Origin: Bacteroidales bacterium UBA3808
Lineage (GTDB): Bacteria; Bacteroidota; Bacteroidia; Bacteroidales; Paludibacteraceae
Direction of reading: 5' to 3'
Assembly (NCBI GenBank): GCA_002369075.1
Contig: DFEG01000040.1
Location: 4,166 to 68,165, forward strand
DNA: 64,000 nt
In this document: positions 1 through 7,757 of the stretch, piece after piece
Layout of the letters: every line of letters starts with the position of its first letter
Numbering within the stretch: position 1 is the first letter of the stretch
Program-made: the position numbers and the translations under genes
The notes under the pieces: generated by a model
The model's database searches: none
Told to the model about the DNA's origin: nothing
What the model saw: only the letters and a program-made list of their open reading frames with translations

Positions 1-2432
1 CGAAACGACCGCTGGCGGCTACCGTCTCCGGCAGTTTGACAACCTTGTTGTCGTAGTGCGAGAGGTTAGCCGAGATATCGTATTTGAAACCGGTCTTGGT
101 CTGGTTGCGGTAGCCCAGAGCGAGCTCGACACCCATGTTATCCATCGCGCCGGCGTTCACCCATTGGGTACCACCCTCACCCATTGCACCGATACCGGTC
201 ATCTCGACGAGAATGTCCTTGGTCTGCTTGTAGAACCAGTCGAACGAACCGTAGAAAGTCTGCTGGAAGAAAGAGAAATCGAGACCTACGTTGGTCTGGG
301 TCGTCGTCTCCCATTTGATATCATCGTTGCCCACCTGAATACGGCGGAAACCGGACGGCAGGATTTGACCGCCATTGGTGCCGGCAATGTCGTAAGAGGT
401 ACCGTAGCTCTGTCCGCCGTTCTCGTTCACACCATAGTTGGACTCGTAGATGGTATAACGGGCGGTAGAGGATATATCCTGGTTACCGGTCTGTCCCCAC
501 GAAGCACGGAGCTTGAGGTCATTGAGCCAGTTCGACGCACCGCGCATGAACTTCTCCTCGCTGATACGCCATCCGGCGGATACGGAGGGGAAAGTAGCAA
601 AACGGTTGTGTTTACCGAAACGGCTCGAACCGTCGTGACGGAGCGTGAAGGAGACGAGGTAACGGTTGTCGTAGGTGTAGTTGGCTTTACCGAAGAACGA
701 GATCAGCGAGTAACTGCCAGCGCCACCGTATGCCTGCGCCTTGCCCGTTCCGGCAGAGGGCCACATGTATGTCGGATTGAGGACGATGAAATCCTCCTTG
801 TAGGCAGAGCCCCAGTCACTGATCTCGCGGTTCAACTCGGTACCGAGCATGAAGTCTGCACGGTGTTTGTTGATATCCAGATTATAGGTGATGATGGCGT
901 TCCACATCCATTTGAGCCAATGCTCCTGCTTGTACTCCACGGCGTTCTTGTCGTTCGCTACGACACCCTCGGCAATGGGGTATGTGAAGAAGCGCTGTTT
1001 CTTCTGGGCATAGTCGATACCAGCCGTCGTGCGGATATTGAGTCCCTTGATAGGATTGATATTGACGAACACGTTACCGAACACACGCCAGTACGTATAG
1101 CGGTTGTCCTTGTTACGCTGCAGAATGGACATCGGGTTCTCACGTTGCGGGAAACCGCTGGAAGAGGGAGCCTGTGCCAGCGTCTCGCCGTCTGCCTTAT
1201 AGACCGGCAGCAGCGGGTTGTATTGCAGCACGCTGTTGATGAACCCGCCCGGGGCACTCACCTCGGAGGTACGGTTCATGGTGAAGTTCTCACCGATAGT
1301 CACGTAGTCTTTGAGAATCTTGTAGTCGCTGTTGATACGCGCCGAGAAACGGTCGAAGTCGGAGGTCTTGATGACGCCCTCGTTCTTGTAGTAACCGAGC
1401 GAGAAGAAGGAACTACCCTTCTGGCTGCCGTTGGAGACAGACACATTATAGTTCTGTATTACGCCCGGGCGCGTGGTCTCGCTGAACCAGTCGGTGTTGC
1501 TCACCGGTACGGTACCGGCCTCGTCGAGATACTTGTTAAGCATGATATTGTTGAGCACCGGCTGTCCCTGCGCGTTATAGCCCCAGTCGTAACGGTACCC
1601 GAGCACGTTGGTGTTCGGGTCAGCTATACCGTCGTTGATATACGCCTGCCAGAGAGCACGGCCGTATTGCTCGGAGTTGAGCACGCGCATGCGGTTCACA
1701 TAGGACTGCACCGCTACGCTCGCGTCCAGATCGACGCGAATCTTACCCTCCGCACCCTTCTTGGTGGTGATGATAATGACACCGTTCGCAGCACGCGATC
1801 CGTAGATAGAAGCCGAAGCGGCATCCTTCAACACCTGGATGGACTCGATATCGTTGGGGTTCAACTCATGCATACCGGATTTGGTAGGCACACCGTCGAT
1901 GATATAGAGCGGGTCGTTGTCGTTGAGCGTACCGATACCACGAATACGGACCGTTGCCGCACCGGAGGGGTTACCGTCGGCGGAGATGTTCATACCCGGG
2001 ATCTTACCCTGCAGGGCCTTCATCGGGTTGTTCTCCTGCTGTTTCTCCAAGTCCTTGGCACTGACGGCACTGACAGCACCCGTCAAGTCCGCCTTACGTT
2101 GCGTGGTATAACCCGTTACCACTACCTCATCCAGCACCTCGCTGTCTTCGGCGAGCTTGATACGGAGGTTGGCGGCGGCTGCCACGTTCTGAGTCTTGTA
2201 GCCCACATAGGAGATCACCAGTTGGGCTCCCGAGGCCACGTTCAATTGGAAATTACCATCGAAATCCGTGATGGTACCATTCGTTGTGCCTTCCTCGAGT
2301 ACCGAGGCGCCGATCACCGGTTCACCGGTTTTCTCGTCCACAATCACACCCGTAGCCGCCACCTGCGCGAACACAGGTGCTACAGCGAGCACGAAAGCGA
2401 AAAAGGCGGAAAGAATAAGTCTTTTCTTCATG
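1..2432 (-). CDS. SusC/RagA-family TonB-dependent receptor, 5' part (C-terminus beyond window)
   Basis: Outer-membrane active transporter for glycans or other nutrients, normally paired with a SusD lipoprotein. Reading the minus strand from the ATG at 2432 gives a signal peptide (MKKRLILSAF...APVFAQ), a carboxypeptidase-regulatory-like beta domain (residues about 24-100, with DEKTGEPVIGAS and VISYVGYK), the family motif LDEVVVTGY, and a TonB plug with VRIRGIGTLN, PLYIIDGVP and SIYGSRAANG. The frame stays open to base 1, so about 810 residues are visible and the last part of the barrel is missing. A susD partner would lie downstream, outside the window. A promoter and a large palindromic operator precede it, and the AraC sensor-regulator gene lies immediately upstream on the same strand, which points to substrate-induced expression. 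The substrate cannot be named from sequence. Confidence 0.95.
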
Positions 2433-2484
2433 ATACTTAAGTGTTAAACAATACAGCAGAACTTGGATTTTCCAAATTCCGCTG

Positions 2485-2516
2485 CAAAAGTACGCGCTTT
2501 TTGGCACATGCGCAAA
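2485..2516 (-). promoter_or_regulatory. susC promoter
   Basis: Minus-strand -7 box TACTTTTG (2485-2492) and -33 box TTTG (2513-2516) with a 20-bp spacer, the Bacteroidetes primary-sigma pattern. The start codon follows about 46 bp after the expected transcription start. Confidence 0.75.
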
Positions 2517-2522
2517 TATCTA

Positions 2523-2604
2523 TGTTGCAAAAGATGCTACAGATGTTGCAGTGCAACAAATAGCATATATTTTGCAACACTTATGTCATTCCATGAATGT
2601 TGCA
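2523..2604. promoter_or_regulatory. TGTTGCA palindromic operator upstream of susC
   Basis: TGTTGCA occurs at 2523, 2544 and 2598, and its complement TGCAACA at 2552 and 2573. The block 2523-2579 is a near-palindrome centred around 2551: outer TGTTGCAAAA/TTTTGCAACA, middle ATGCTA/TAGCAT, inner TGTTGCA/TGCAACA. It ends 7 bp upstream of the -33 box, the usual place for an AraC-type activator. The likely ligand is the adjacent AraC regulator; this is inference. The fifth box touches the 3' end of the regulator gene. Confidence 0.7.
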
Positions 2605-2606
2605 TC

Positions 2607-4061
2607 TTATCGTTCAGAAGGCAGGTGACCAAAGTATTCCTTATAGCATTTGGTGAAATAGCCGGCGGAGGAGAAACAGAGTTCGAGGGCTACCTGCTGT
2701 ACCGTCATATCGGTTGTATGTAGCAGTTGGTCCGCACGGATGAGCCGGCGCTCCCGGATATAATCGAGCGGGCCTTTGCCGGTCACGGTCTTGACACGGC
2801 GGAAGAGCTGGGTACGGCTTAGCTGAAGCATTGAGCCCAAGTACTCTACGCTCAGATTCGGGTCATTCAGATGCTCATCCACCGCCTGTTTCAGCCGCCC
2901 GGCGAACGCCTCGTCCCGATGGCTGAGCTGGATAGCCTCCTGCACATCCTCCAACTGCGGCAGGATCTCCTGTTTGATTTCCTGTTGGAGTTTGACCTGA
3001 TTGGCAATAATATAGCCCGCAGCGAGTAGAAAAAGTGCAATCAAGACGATTAGCCAGATAATAAGCAAGGTCTTGTCATAACGCAACTGTCTCCATTTGC
3101 TTTCCGTCTGGGTTTGGAAGAGATGGAGAGTCTCCAGATCGCGGGTGATCGCCTCGTCCTGTCTGAGCATCGGGTAAGCAATGGATGCATCTACCAAAGT
3201 CGTCTCCAACACCGTATCCCGCACAAAAGGCTCGCCGTGCAGGATCTGCGCCGCCGTTGCAATCACCATATCACCTCGGGAGGAATAGGTAGCCGAACAG
3301 GTGATCTTGCCCTCTACTATGGCCCTCAGACCGGGTTGGATACCGTCCACTCCCATGATGGGGACACCCCCCGCTGCTTCGGCGGCACCGATCGCCATGA
3401 GGTCGTTATGCGCCACAATCACATCGGGTATGGCGTGGTCACGCAGGTACGCGGACACCGCCTCGCGGGCGTTCTCCTTATACCATCTGCCCATCACCGA
3501 ATGTACCACCACGCCTTCGGGCAGGTCGTCCATCAATCCCTTATGGCGCAACGTAGCCGGCGTAGAACCCGGCAGACCCGCCACCTCCAAGACGGTGAAA
3601 TTTGAAGATTTGAATTGTGAATTGTGCTTTGTGCATTGTTCTCTCACCCACTCTGCCATGAGCTGCCCCACCTTGTAGTTATCGCCGCCGATGAAGGCAG
3701 TCCACTCGTCGCCGGTGACCCTCCGGTCGGCAACAATGACGGGGATACCGGCTCTGTACGCCCGCGTCACCGCCGGCTTGACCTGCTCCGCCTCGTTGGG
3801 ACTGACGATCAGCAGATCCACCCGCTCCGCGATGAAACTGTCTATCTGGGCGCATTGTAGTTCGTTACTGCCATAGGCGATACGACGGCTGAGCGCCATC
3901 TCCGGATGGAGCAGAAGCTCCCGCTCCATCTCATAGTTCATCTTCTGCCGCCAGGCATCGTCAAGGCACTGGCTCACGCCTATCTTGTACTGCGGTTGCG
4001 AACCGGTACAACCTGCCAGCAGGAGAGCAAAAAAGATACAGCGGACGATAATATTTCTCAT
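2607..4061 (-). CDS. Membrane-anchored sugar-sensing AraC-family transcription regulator
   Basis: One-component signal transducer of 484 residues. Residues 1-18 form a lipoprotein-like signal (LLLAGC, Cys18). Residues about 25-310 are a periplasmic sugar-binding domain of the ribose-binding/LacI type (PVIVADRRV, IPDVIVAHNDLMAIGAA, IMGVDG). One transmembrane helix follows (about 331-355), then a short coiled-coil linker, and a C-terminal AraC double helix-turn-helix (about 392-484; LSRTQLFRRVKTVTG, QVALELCFSSAGYFTKCYKE). The order matches Bacteroides hybrid two-component regulators with a periplasmic-binding sensor, but the kinase, phospho-acceptor and receiver domains are absent. It probably binds the TGTTGCA operator and controls the following susC gene. 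Residues about 145-158 are encoded by a heptamer array. The operator sits upstream of susC, not of this gene. Confidence 0.88.
   Translation of the reverse strand: MRNIIVRCIFFALLLAGCTGSQPQYKIGVSQCLDDAWRQKMNYEMERELLLHPEMALSRRIAYGSNELQCAQIDSFIAERVDLLIVSPNEAEQVKPAVTRAYRAGIPVIVADRRVTGDEWTAFIGGDNYKVGQLMAEWVREQCTKHNSQFKSSNFTVLEVAGLPGSTPATLRHKGLMDDLPEGVVVHSVMGRWYKENAREAVSAYLRDHAIPDVIVAHNDLMAIGAAEAAGGVPIMGVDGIQPGLRAIVEGKITCSATYSSRGDMVIATAAQILHGEPFVRDTVLETTLVDASIAYPMLRQDEAITRDLETLHLFQTQTESKWRQLRYDKTLLIIWLIVLIALFLLAAGYIIANQVKLQQEIKQEILPQLEDVQEAIQLSHRDEAFAGRLKQAVDEHLNDPNLSVEYLGSMLQLSRTQLFRRVKTVTGKGPLDYIRERRLIRADQLLHTTDMTVQQVALELCFSSAGYFTKCYKEYFGHLPSER
3597..3639. repeat. In-gene heptamer array (GAATTGT family)
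   Basis: Units gaaattt, gaagatt, then gaattgt twice, gctttgt and gcattgt. It lies in frame in the AraC sensor gene and encodes a hydrophilic segment in the sugar-binding domain. Confidence 0.75.
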
Positions 4062-4102
4062 AGCACAAAATACAGATAACGGTACAAAGGTACGGAAAAT
4101 AA

Positions 4103-4130
4103 TTGATAGTTGAAAGTTGATAGTTGATAA
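4103..4130. repeat. Intergenic heptamer array (TTGATAG)
   Basis: Four consecutive 7-mers: ttgatag, ttgaaag, ttgatag, ttgataa. Located between the regulator gene and the metK promoter. Confidence 0.85.
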
Positions 4131-4184
4131 TTATTCTTTTTTCCGCCCCAAAAGTGTTTTTTTTATAAAAAAGTGCGTGTGCGC

Positions 4185-4215
4185 TTGCATATGTCAAAAA
4201 AAAGCAGTACCTTTG
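4185..4215 (+). promoter_or_regulatory. metK promoter
   Basis: TTG (4185-4187) within TTGCATATGTC and an A-tract, 20-bp spacer, TACCTTTG (4208-4215). The expected transcription start is just before the riboswitch aptamer. The 31-bp block is almost identical to the tRNA-Pro promoter at 62349. Confidence 0.8.
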
Positions 4216-4228
4216 CATCCGATTATGA

Positions 4229-4317
4229 AAGAGGATGGATTTGACTGCTTGCAACCTCGTAAAAACAATGCTAAAACTTGTGCCGCAAGACCAAACAGTC
4301 ACTTGCGGTCTTTTTTT
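4229..4317 (+). ncRNA. SAM-II-type riboswitch leader of metK
   Basis: Cis-acting S-adenosylmethionine sensor. Stem P1 can form between 4231-4237 and 4252-4258 (GAGG..UG with CA..CCUC). The conserved SAM-II signatures appear in order: GATTTG after the 5' strand, CTTGCA before the 3' strand, then GTAAAA and GCTAAA in the 3' tail. An intrinsic terminator follows at 4283-4317. Bases 4248-4252 (CTTGC) can pair with the 5' arm of the terminator (GCAAG, 4285-4289), which suggests an antiterminator when SAM is absent. I did not resolve the pseudoknot pairing fully. SAM-II is known from alphaproteobacteria and Bacteroidetes upstream of methionine genes. Expected logic: high SAM gives termination before metK-holA. 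Confidence 0.75.
4283..4317 (+). terminator. Intrinsic terminator of the metK riboswitch
   Basis: CCGCAAG (4283-4289) pairs with CTTGCGG (4302-4308), followed by a run of T to 4317. It ends only a few bases before the first possible start codon, so it can only act as a regulatory attenuator. Confidence 0.85.
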
Positions 4318-4334
4318 AAATGGTAAATGACATT

Positions 4335-5660
4335 ATGAACTATTTATTTACAAGCGAATCGGTGTCGGAAGGACATCCGGACAAAGTGAGCGACCAGATA
4401 TCGGACGCCATCTTGGATAACATGTTAGCGCAGGACCCGCAGGCGCACGTGGCTTGCGAGACCCTTTGCACCACGGGTCAGGTGGTGATTGCCGGAGAGG
4501 TGAGTTGCAAAGGCTGGGTGGATATTCAGAAAGTGGCACGCAAGACGATTGCGGAGATCGGCTACACGAAAGCAGCGTATAAGTTCGAGGCGGAGAGTTG
4601 CGGCATCCTGACCGCGCTGCATGCGCAGAGCCAGGACATCAACATGGGCGTAAGCCGCGAGGTGGCGGAGGAGCAAGGCGCGGGCGACCAGGGCATGATG
4701 TTCGGTTATGCGACGGACGAGACGGATAACTTCATGCCGTTGACGCTGGATCTGGCGCACACGTTGGTTTATACGCTTGCCCGGATCCGTAAGGAAGGCA
4801 AAGAGATGACCTATCTGCGTCCGGACAGCAAGAGCCAGGTGACGATCGAGTATGACTCGGAGCACCGCCCGGTGCGTATAGACACGATTGTGCTGAGTAC
4901 GCAGCATGACGAGTGTACAGGCGAAGGGTTAAAGGCGAAAGGCGAAAGCATTAAGGTGACGCCGGAGCTGATCAAAGAAGATGTGATCAAGATTCTGCTG
5001 CCACGTGTGGCAAAGCGTGACAGCCGTTACGGGCACCTGCTCCACGCGTTTTTAGAGGACAAGAACGCGAAGCTGTTGGTTAATCCGACAGGCAATTTCG
5101 TGATCGGGGGTCCTCACGGGGACACGGGTCTGACGGGCCGTAAGATCATCGTGGATACCTACGGAGGCCGTGGAGCTCACGGGGGCGGTGCTTTCAGCGG
5201 TAAGGATCCGTCGAAGGTGGACCGCTCTGCAGCCTATGCGGCGCGGTGGATAGCCAAACATTTAGTTGCCGCCGGAGTGGCGCATGAGGTACTGGTGCAG
5301 GTGAGTTACGCAATCGGTATCGCCGAACCGGTGTCGCTGTACGTGAACACCTACGGCACGGCCATGGTAAAGGCGAAAGGCGAAGGGTTAGAGGCGAAAG
5401 TTATGAGCGACGCAGAGATAGCGAAGAAAGTGGGCGAGTTGTTTGACCTCCGTCCGGCGGCTATCATCAAGGCGCTCAAACTGACGCAACCGATGTACGA
5501 AGAGACCGCCAAGTACGGTCATATGGGCCGCACGAACGAGGTGGTCACCAAGACCTTTATCGACGCAGACGGCAATGCGTACAGCCGCGAGGTAGAGTTG
5601 TTCACGTGGGAGAAACTCGACCGCCTGGACGAAGTGAAGAAGGCATTTGGTAGGGGTTAA
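4335..5660 (+). CDS. metK: S-adenosylmethionine synthetase
   Basis: Makes SAM from methionine and ATP in the cytoplasm. The N-terminus LFTSESVSEGHPDKVSDQIS, GAGDQGMMFGYA, the loop GGPHGDTGLTGRKIIVDTYG and GAFSGKDPSKVDRSAAY are MetK hallmarks. I place the start at ATG 4335 (441 residues, MNYLFTSES), which aligns with the family; the in-frame ATG at 4320 lies against the T-run of the terminator. Two segments are family-atypical insertions encoded by heptamer arrays: GEGLKAKGESIK near residue 200 and KAKGEGLEAK near residue 350. Both lie away from the catalytic motifs. The stop overlaps the holA start (TAATG), so the two genes are translationally coupled and share the SAM riboswitch. Confidence 0.97.
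   Translation: MNYLFTSESVSEGHPDKVSDQISDAILDNMLAQDPQAHVACETLCTTGQVVIAGEVSCKGWVDIQKVARKTIAEIGYTKAAYKFEAESCGILTALHAQSQDINMGVSREVAEEQGAGDQGMMFGYATDETDNFMPLTLDLAHTLVYTLARIRKEGKEMTYLRPDSKSQVTIEYDSEHRPVRIDTIVLSTQHDECTGEGLKAKGESIKVTPELIKEDVIKILLPRVAKRDSRYGHLLHAFLEDKNAKLLVNPTGNFVIGGPHGDTGLTGRKIIVDTYGGRGAHGGGAFSGKDPSKVDRSAAYAARWIAKHLVAAGVAHEVLVQVSYAIGIAEPVSLYVNTYGTAMVKAKGEGLEAKVMSDAEIAKKVGELFDLRPAAIIKALKLTQPMYEETAKYGHMGRTNEVVTKTFIDADGNAYSREVELFTWEKLDRLDEVKKAFGRG
4920..4954. repeat. In-gene heptamer array in metK (GGCGAAA family), copy 1
   Basis: Five 7-mers: ggcgaag, ggttaaa, ggcgaaa, ggcgaaa, gcattaa. Encodes an extra hydrophilic loop. Confidence 0.85.
5365..5399. repeat. In-gene heptamer array in metK (GGCGAAA family), copy 2
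   Basis: Units tggtaaa, ggcgaaa, ggcgaag, ggttaga, ggcgaaa. Same unit set as the array at 4920 and that in holA at 6134. Confidence 0.85.
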
Positions 5661-6709
5661 TGGTACAGAAGTACGAAAATATAATGCAGTCTCTGCGTGA
5701 GGGGCATTACGCACCGATTTACGTGTTGTGCGGCGAGGAGCCGTACTACGTGGATCGTGTGTATGAGTATATAGCCTCCCATGCTCTGGACGAGATGTCG
5801 CGTGAGTTCGACCAGCAGGTGGTGTATGGCCGTGATGTGCAGGGGGGGGACATCTCCCCCATCATCGGGGCAGTACGCGGTTATGCGATGACGGGGGGGC
5901 GCAAAGTGGTACTCGTGCGCGAGGCGCAGCATATCAAGAAATGGGATGCGCTGGAAGCCTACCTGTCCGCCATCATGGTTCAGAACGTGTTAGTAATATG
6001 CTATAACGGCAAACCCGACAAACGGCTGGGCATTTGGAAAAAAGCGCAGGAGAGCGGTCAGGTGGTGTGGCTGCAATCGGACAAACTGCGTGACTACGAA
6101 GTAGAGCGATGGATCAGCAGTTATATCCATAACGGCGAATGGCGAAAGGGTATAGGCGAAGGGCGGGAGGATGTACGTTTCGACCCGCGTGTAGCCCCGC
6201 TGTTAGCGGACCATTTGGGAAACGACCTGTCTGCCATCGTGAGCGCCATTCAGAAACTGGTCGACGGCCGTCCGGAAGGCGTGCACACGATCGACACAGC
6301 GCTGGTGGAACGCAATATAGGTATCTCCAAATCGTACAACATCATGGAGATGCAGGCAGCACTGATCCGCGGCGATGTGGTGAAAGCGAACCGGATAGCC
6401 CAATATTTCGCGAGCAGCAAAGACCATCCGATGATCCGCGAGACGGCACCGCTGTTCACGTTCTTCAGCAATCTGCTGATGTACCACTACCTACCCACCA
6501 AAGCGCCAGCAGTCGTGGCACGTGAATTAGGGATCAACCCCTATTTCGTGAAAGACTACGAAATGGCGGCAAGGCGTTACCCGGCAGGCAAGACGTTCCT
6601 GATAGTAGGTTACCTGCGCGATACGGACGCACGTCTCAAAGGCATCAATAACCCGTCGGCGAAAGATGCGGACCTGTGGAAAGAGCTACTCTATAAAATC
6701 CTGCATTGA
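5660..6709 (+). CDS. holA: DNA polymerase III subunit delta
   Basis: Clamp-loader subunit that opens the beta sliding clamp. 349 residues, the usual length. It shows the delta-family N-terminal ATPase-like fold (PIYVLCGEEPYYVDRVYEYI, GGRKVVLVREAQ, LVICYNGKPDKR), the middle helical part (LADHLGNDLSAIVSAIQKLV) and the C-terminal collar (ARELGINPYFVKDYEMAARR). The start ATG overlaps the metK stop by one base. Residues near 158-170 (NGEWRKGIGEGRED) are encoded by a heptamer array in a position where length varies. The 3' end overlaps the convergent DUF4296 gene by 24 bp. Pairing of holA with metK under a SAM riboswitch is unusual and may be incidental to gene order. Confidence 0.93.
   Translation: MVQKYENIMQSLREGHYAPIYVLCGEEPYYVDRVYEYIASHALDEMSREFDQQVVYGRDVQGGDISPIIGAVRGYAMTGGRKVVLVREAQHIKKWDALEAYLSAIMVQNVLVICYNGKPDKRLGIWKKAQESGQVVWLQSDKLRDYEVERWISSYIHNGEWRKGIGEGREDVRFDPRVAPLLADHLGNDLSAIVSAIQKLVDGRPEGVHTIDTALVERNIGISKSYNIMEMQAALIRGDVVKANRIAQYFASSKDHPMIRETAPLFTFFSNLLMYHYLPTKAPAVVARELGINPYFVKDYEMAARRYPAGKTFLIVGYLRDTDARLKGINNPSAKDADLWKELLYKILH
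6134..6168. repeat. In-gene heptamer array in holA (GGCGAAA family)
   Basis: Five 7-mers: ggcgaat, ggcgaaa, gggtata, ggcgaag, ggcggga. Confidence 0.85.
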
Positions 6710-7225
6710 AAAGGGTCTCTGCCACCTCTCCCAAGACGAACCATAGCCATGTAACGTGACCCAAAGCACACTGTCCAGATCGGAAGTGGTGAAGGGTCTC
6801 GTTTCTTGTTGCGGGGTCTCATCCTGCTGACGGGAAGAGATGTCTCCCGCCAATTCCGGATGGGCTTCGCGGAAAGTCTTTTCTTCTTCCTCCAAGGCTT
6901 TCAATACTTTCGGATATATCTTGTCGAAGAGTTGAGGATGGGCAGTGTACCAGACGAGTGAAGAGTCAAACTGCGCCTGTGTGGTACCGTGTTTCTCCAG
7001 CACTTGGGCATAATAGACGGACCTGACCTCGGAGTTGTATCGCGAGAGTCCGGTCTCGTCCATCAGCGCCTCGGTCTTATGCAGATCAATAATGAGTTCG
7101 CGCATCTGACGGGAAGACAAGACGCCGTCCGGGCGGCAGGAGGTTAGACCGCCTGCGGCTGCAAGACAAAAGACCGCTACGCTCCAAGACAAAAGACCAA
7201 AAAAGTTTTTCTTATACTTTCTCAT
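6686..7225 (-). CDS. DUF4296-family lipoprotein
   Basis: Predicted lipoprotein of 179 residues with unknown role. The N-terminus is basic then hydrophobic and ends in a lipobox (GLTSC, Cys about 30), so it should be lipidated. The DUF4296 signature follows: a short helical domain with ELIIDLHKTEALMDETGLSR and VLEKHGTTQAQFDSSLVWYTAHP. The C-terminal third is acidic and low in complexity. Its start overlaps the end of lspA by 14 bp; the lspA-DUF4296 pair is common in Bacteroidales, and LspA would process this protein. Confidence 0.85.
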   Translation of the reverse strand: MRKYKKNFFGLLSWSVAVFCLAAAGGLTSCRPDGVLSSRQMRELIIDLHKTEALMDETGLSRYNSEVRSVYYAQVLEKHGTTQAQFDSSLVWYTAHPQLFDKIYPKVLKALEEEEKTFREAHPELAGDISSRQQDETPQQETRPFTTSDLDSVLWVTLHGYGSSWERWQRPFSMQDFIE

Positions 7226-7757
7226 CGGTAGTCAGTTCTTTGGAGTAAAACAGGAGAATGGCAATGACGGCGCAGGTGATGCAGGCGTCGGCAAAATTAA
7301 AGACCGGACGGAAGAAAATGACCTCTCCGGCGGCGTTGCGGATGAGGGGGAAGTAGAACATGTCCACCACCCTGCCGTAGAACCAACCTGCATAACCGAA
7401 GAGTTTGCCGTAAAAGACACAGTCGATGATGTTGCCCAGCGCACCGGCGATGATAAAAGCGATCGTAGCGACATAGCCGGTGTTTGGTTCCGGTTTATGG
7501 ATCAGCACATGGGCATACCATCCCAAAAGCCCGACCGCCAGGAGCCGGAAAAGGGTCAGCGCCAGTTTGGAGAACCACTCGATACCAAACGCCATGCCGT
7601 TATTCTCCACAAAACATATCCAGAACCATGAGCAGAGTTCGCGGCTCTCGCCGAGGGCGAAATGGGTTGCTATGTAGAGTTTGATGACCTGGTCGATGAC
7701 CAGCGAAAGAACCACAATGCCCGTGATCATGAGGGCGAGTTTCGTAGATTTATTCAT
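7212..7757 (-). CDS. lspA: Lipoprotein signal peptidase (signal peptidase II)
   Basis: Inner-membrane aspartyl protease that cleaves signal peptides from lipidated prolipoproteins. 181 residues, four predicted membrane helices. The two catalytic Asp motifs are present: GALGNIIDCVFYG and VFNFADACITC, with the family motif VENNGMAFG in the first periplasmic part. Slightly longer than the E. coli enzyme because of an extra segment before the second Asp, which is normal in Bacteroidetes. It overlaps its neighbours on both sides (8 bp upstream, 14 bp downstream), so it is co-translated at the end of a long minus-strand run. Confidence 0.95.
   Translation of the reverse strand: MNKSTKLALMITGIVVLSLVIDQVIKLYIATHFALGESRELCSWFWICFVENNGMAFGIEWFSKLALTLFRLLAVGLLGWYAHVLIHKPEPNTGYVATIAFIIAGALGNIIDCVFYGKLFGYAGWFYGRVVDMFYFPLIRNAAGEVIFFRPVFNFADACITCAVIAILLFYSKELTTDEKV

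Noticed and set aside
56..2440. 794-residue open frame on the plus strand, opposite susC
   Set aside because: It is the antisense shadow of the SusC gene, whose own frame has a signal peptide, plug motifs and promoter. The GC-rich codon pattern leaves the opposite frame open.
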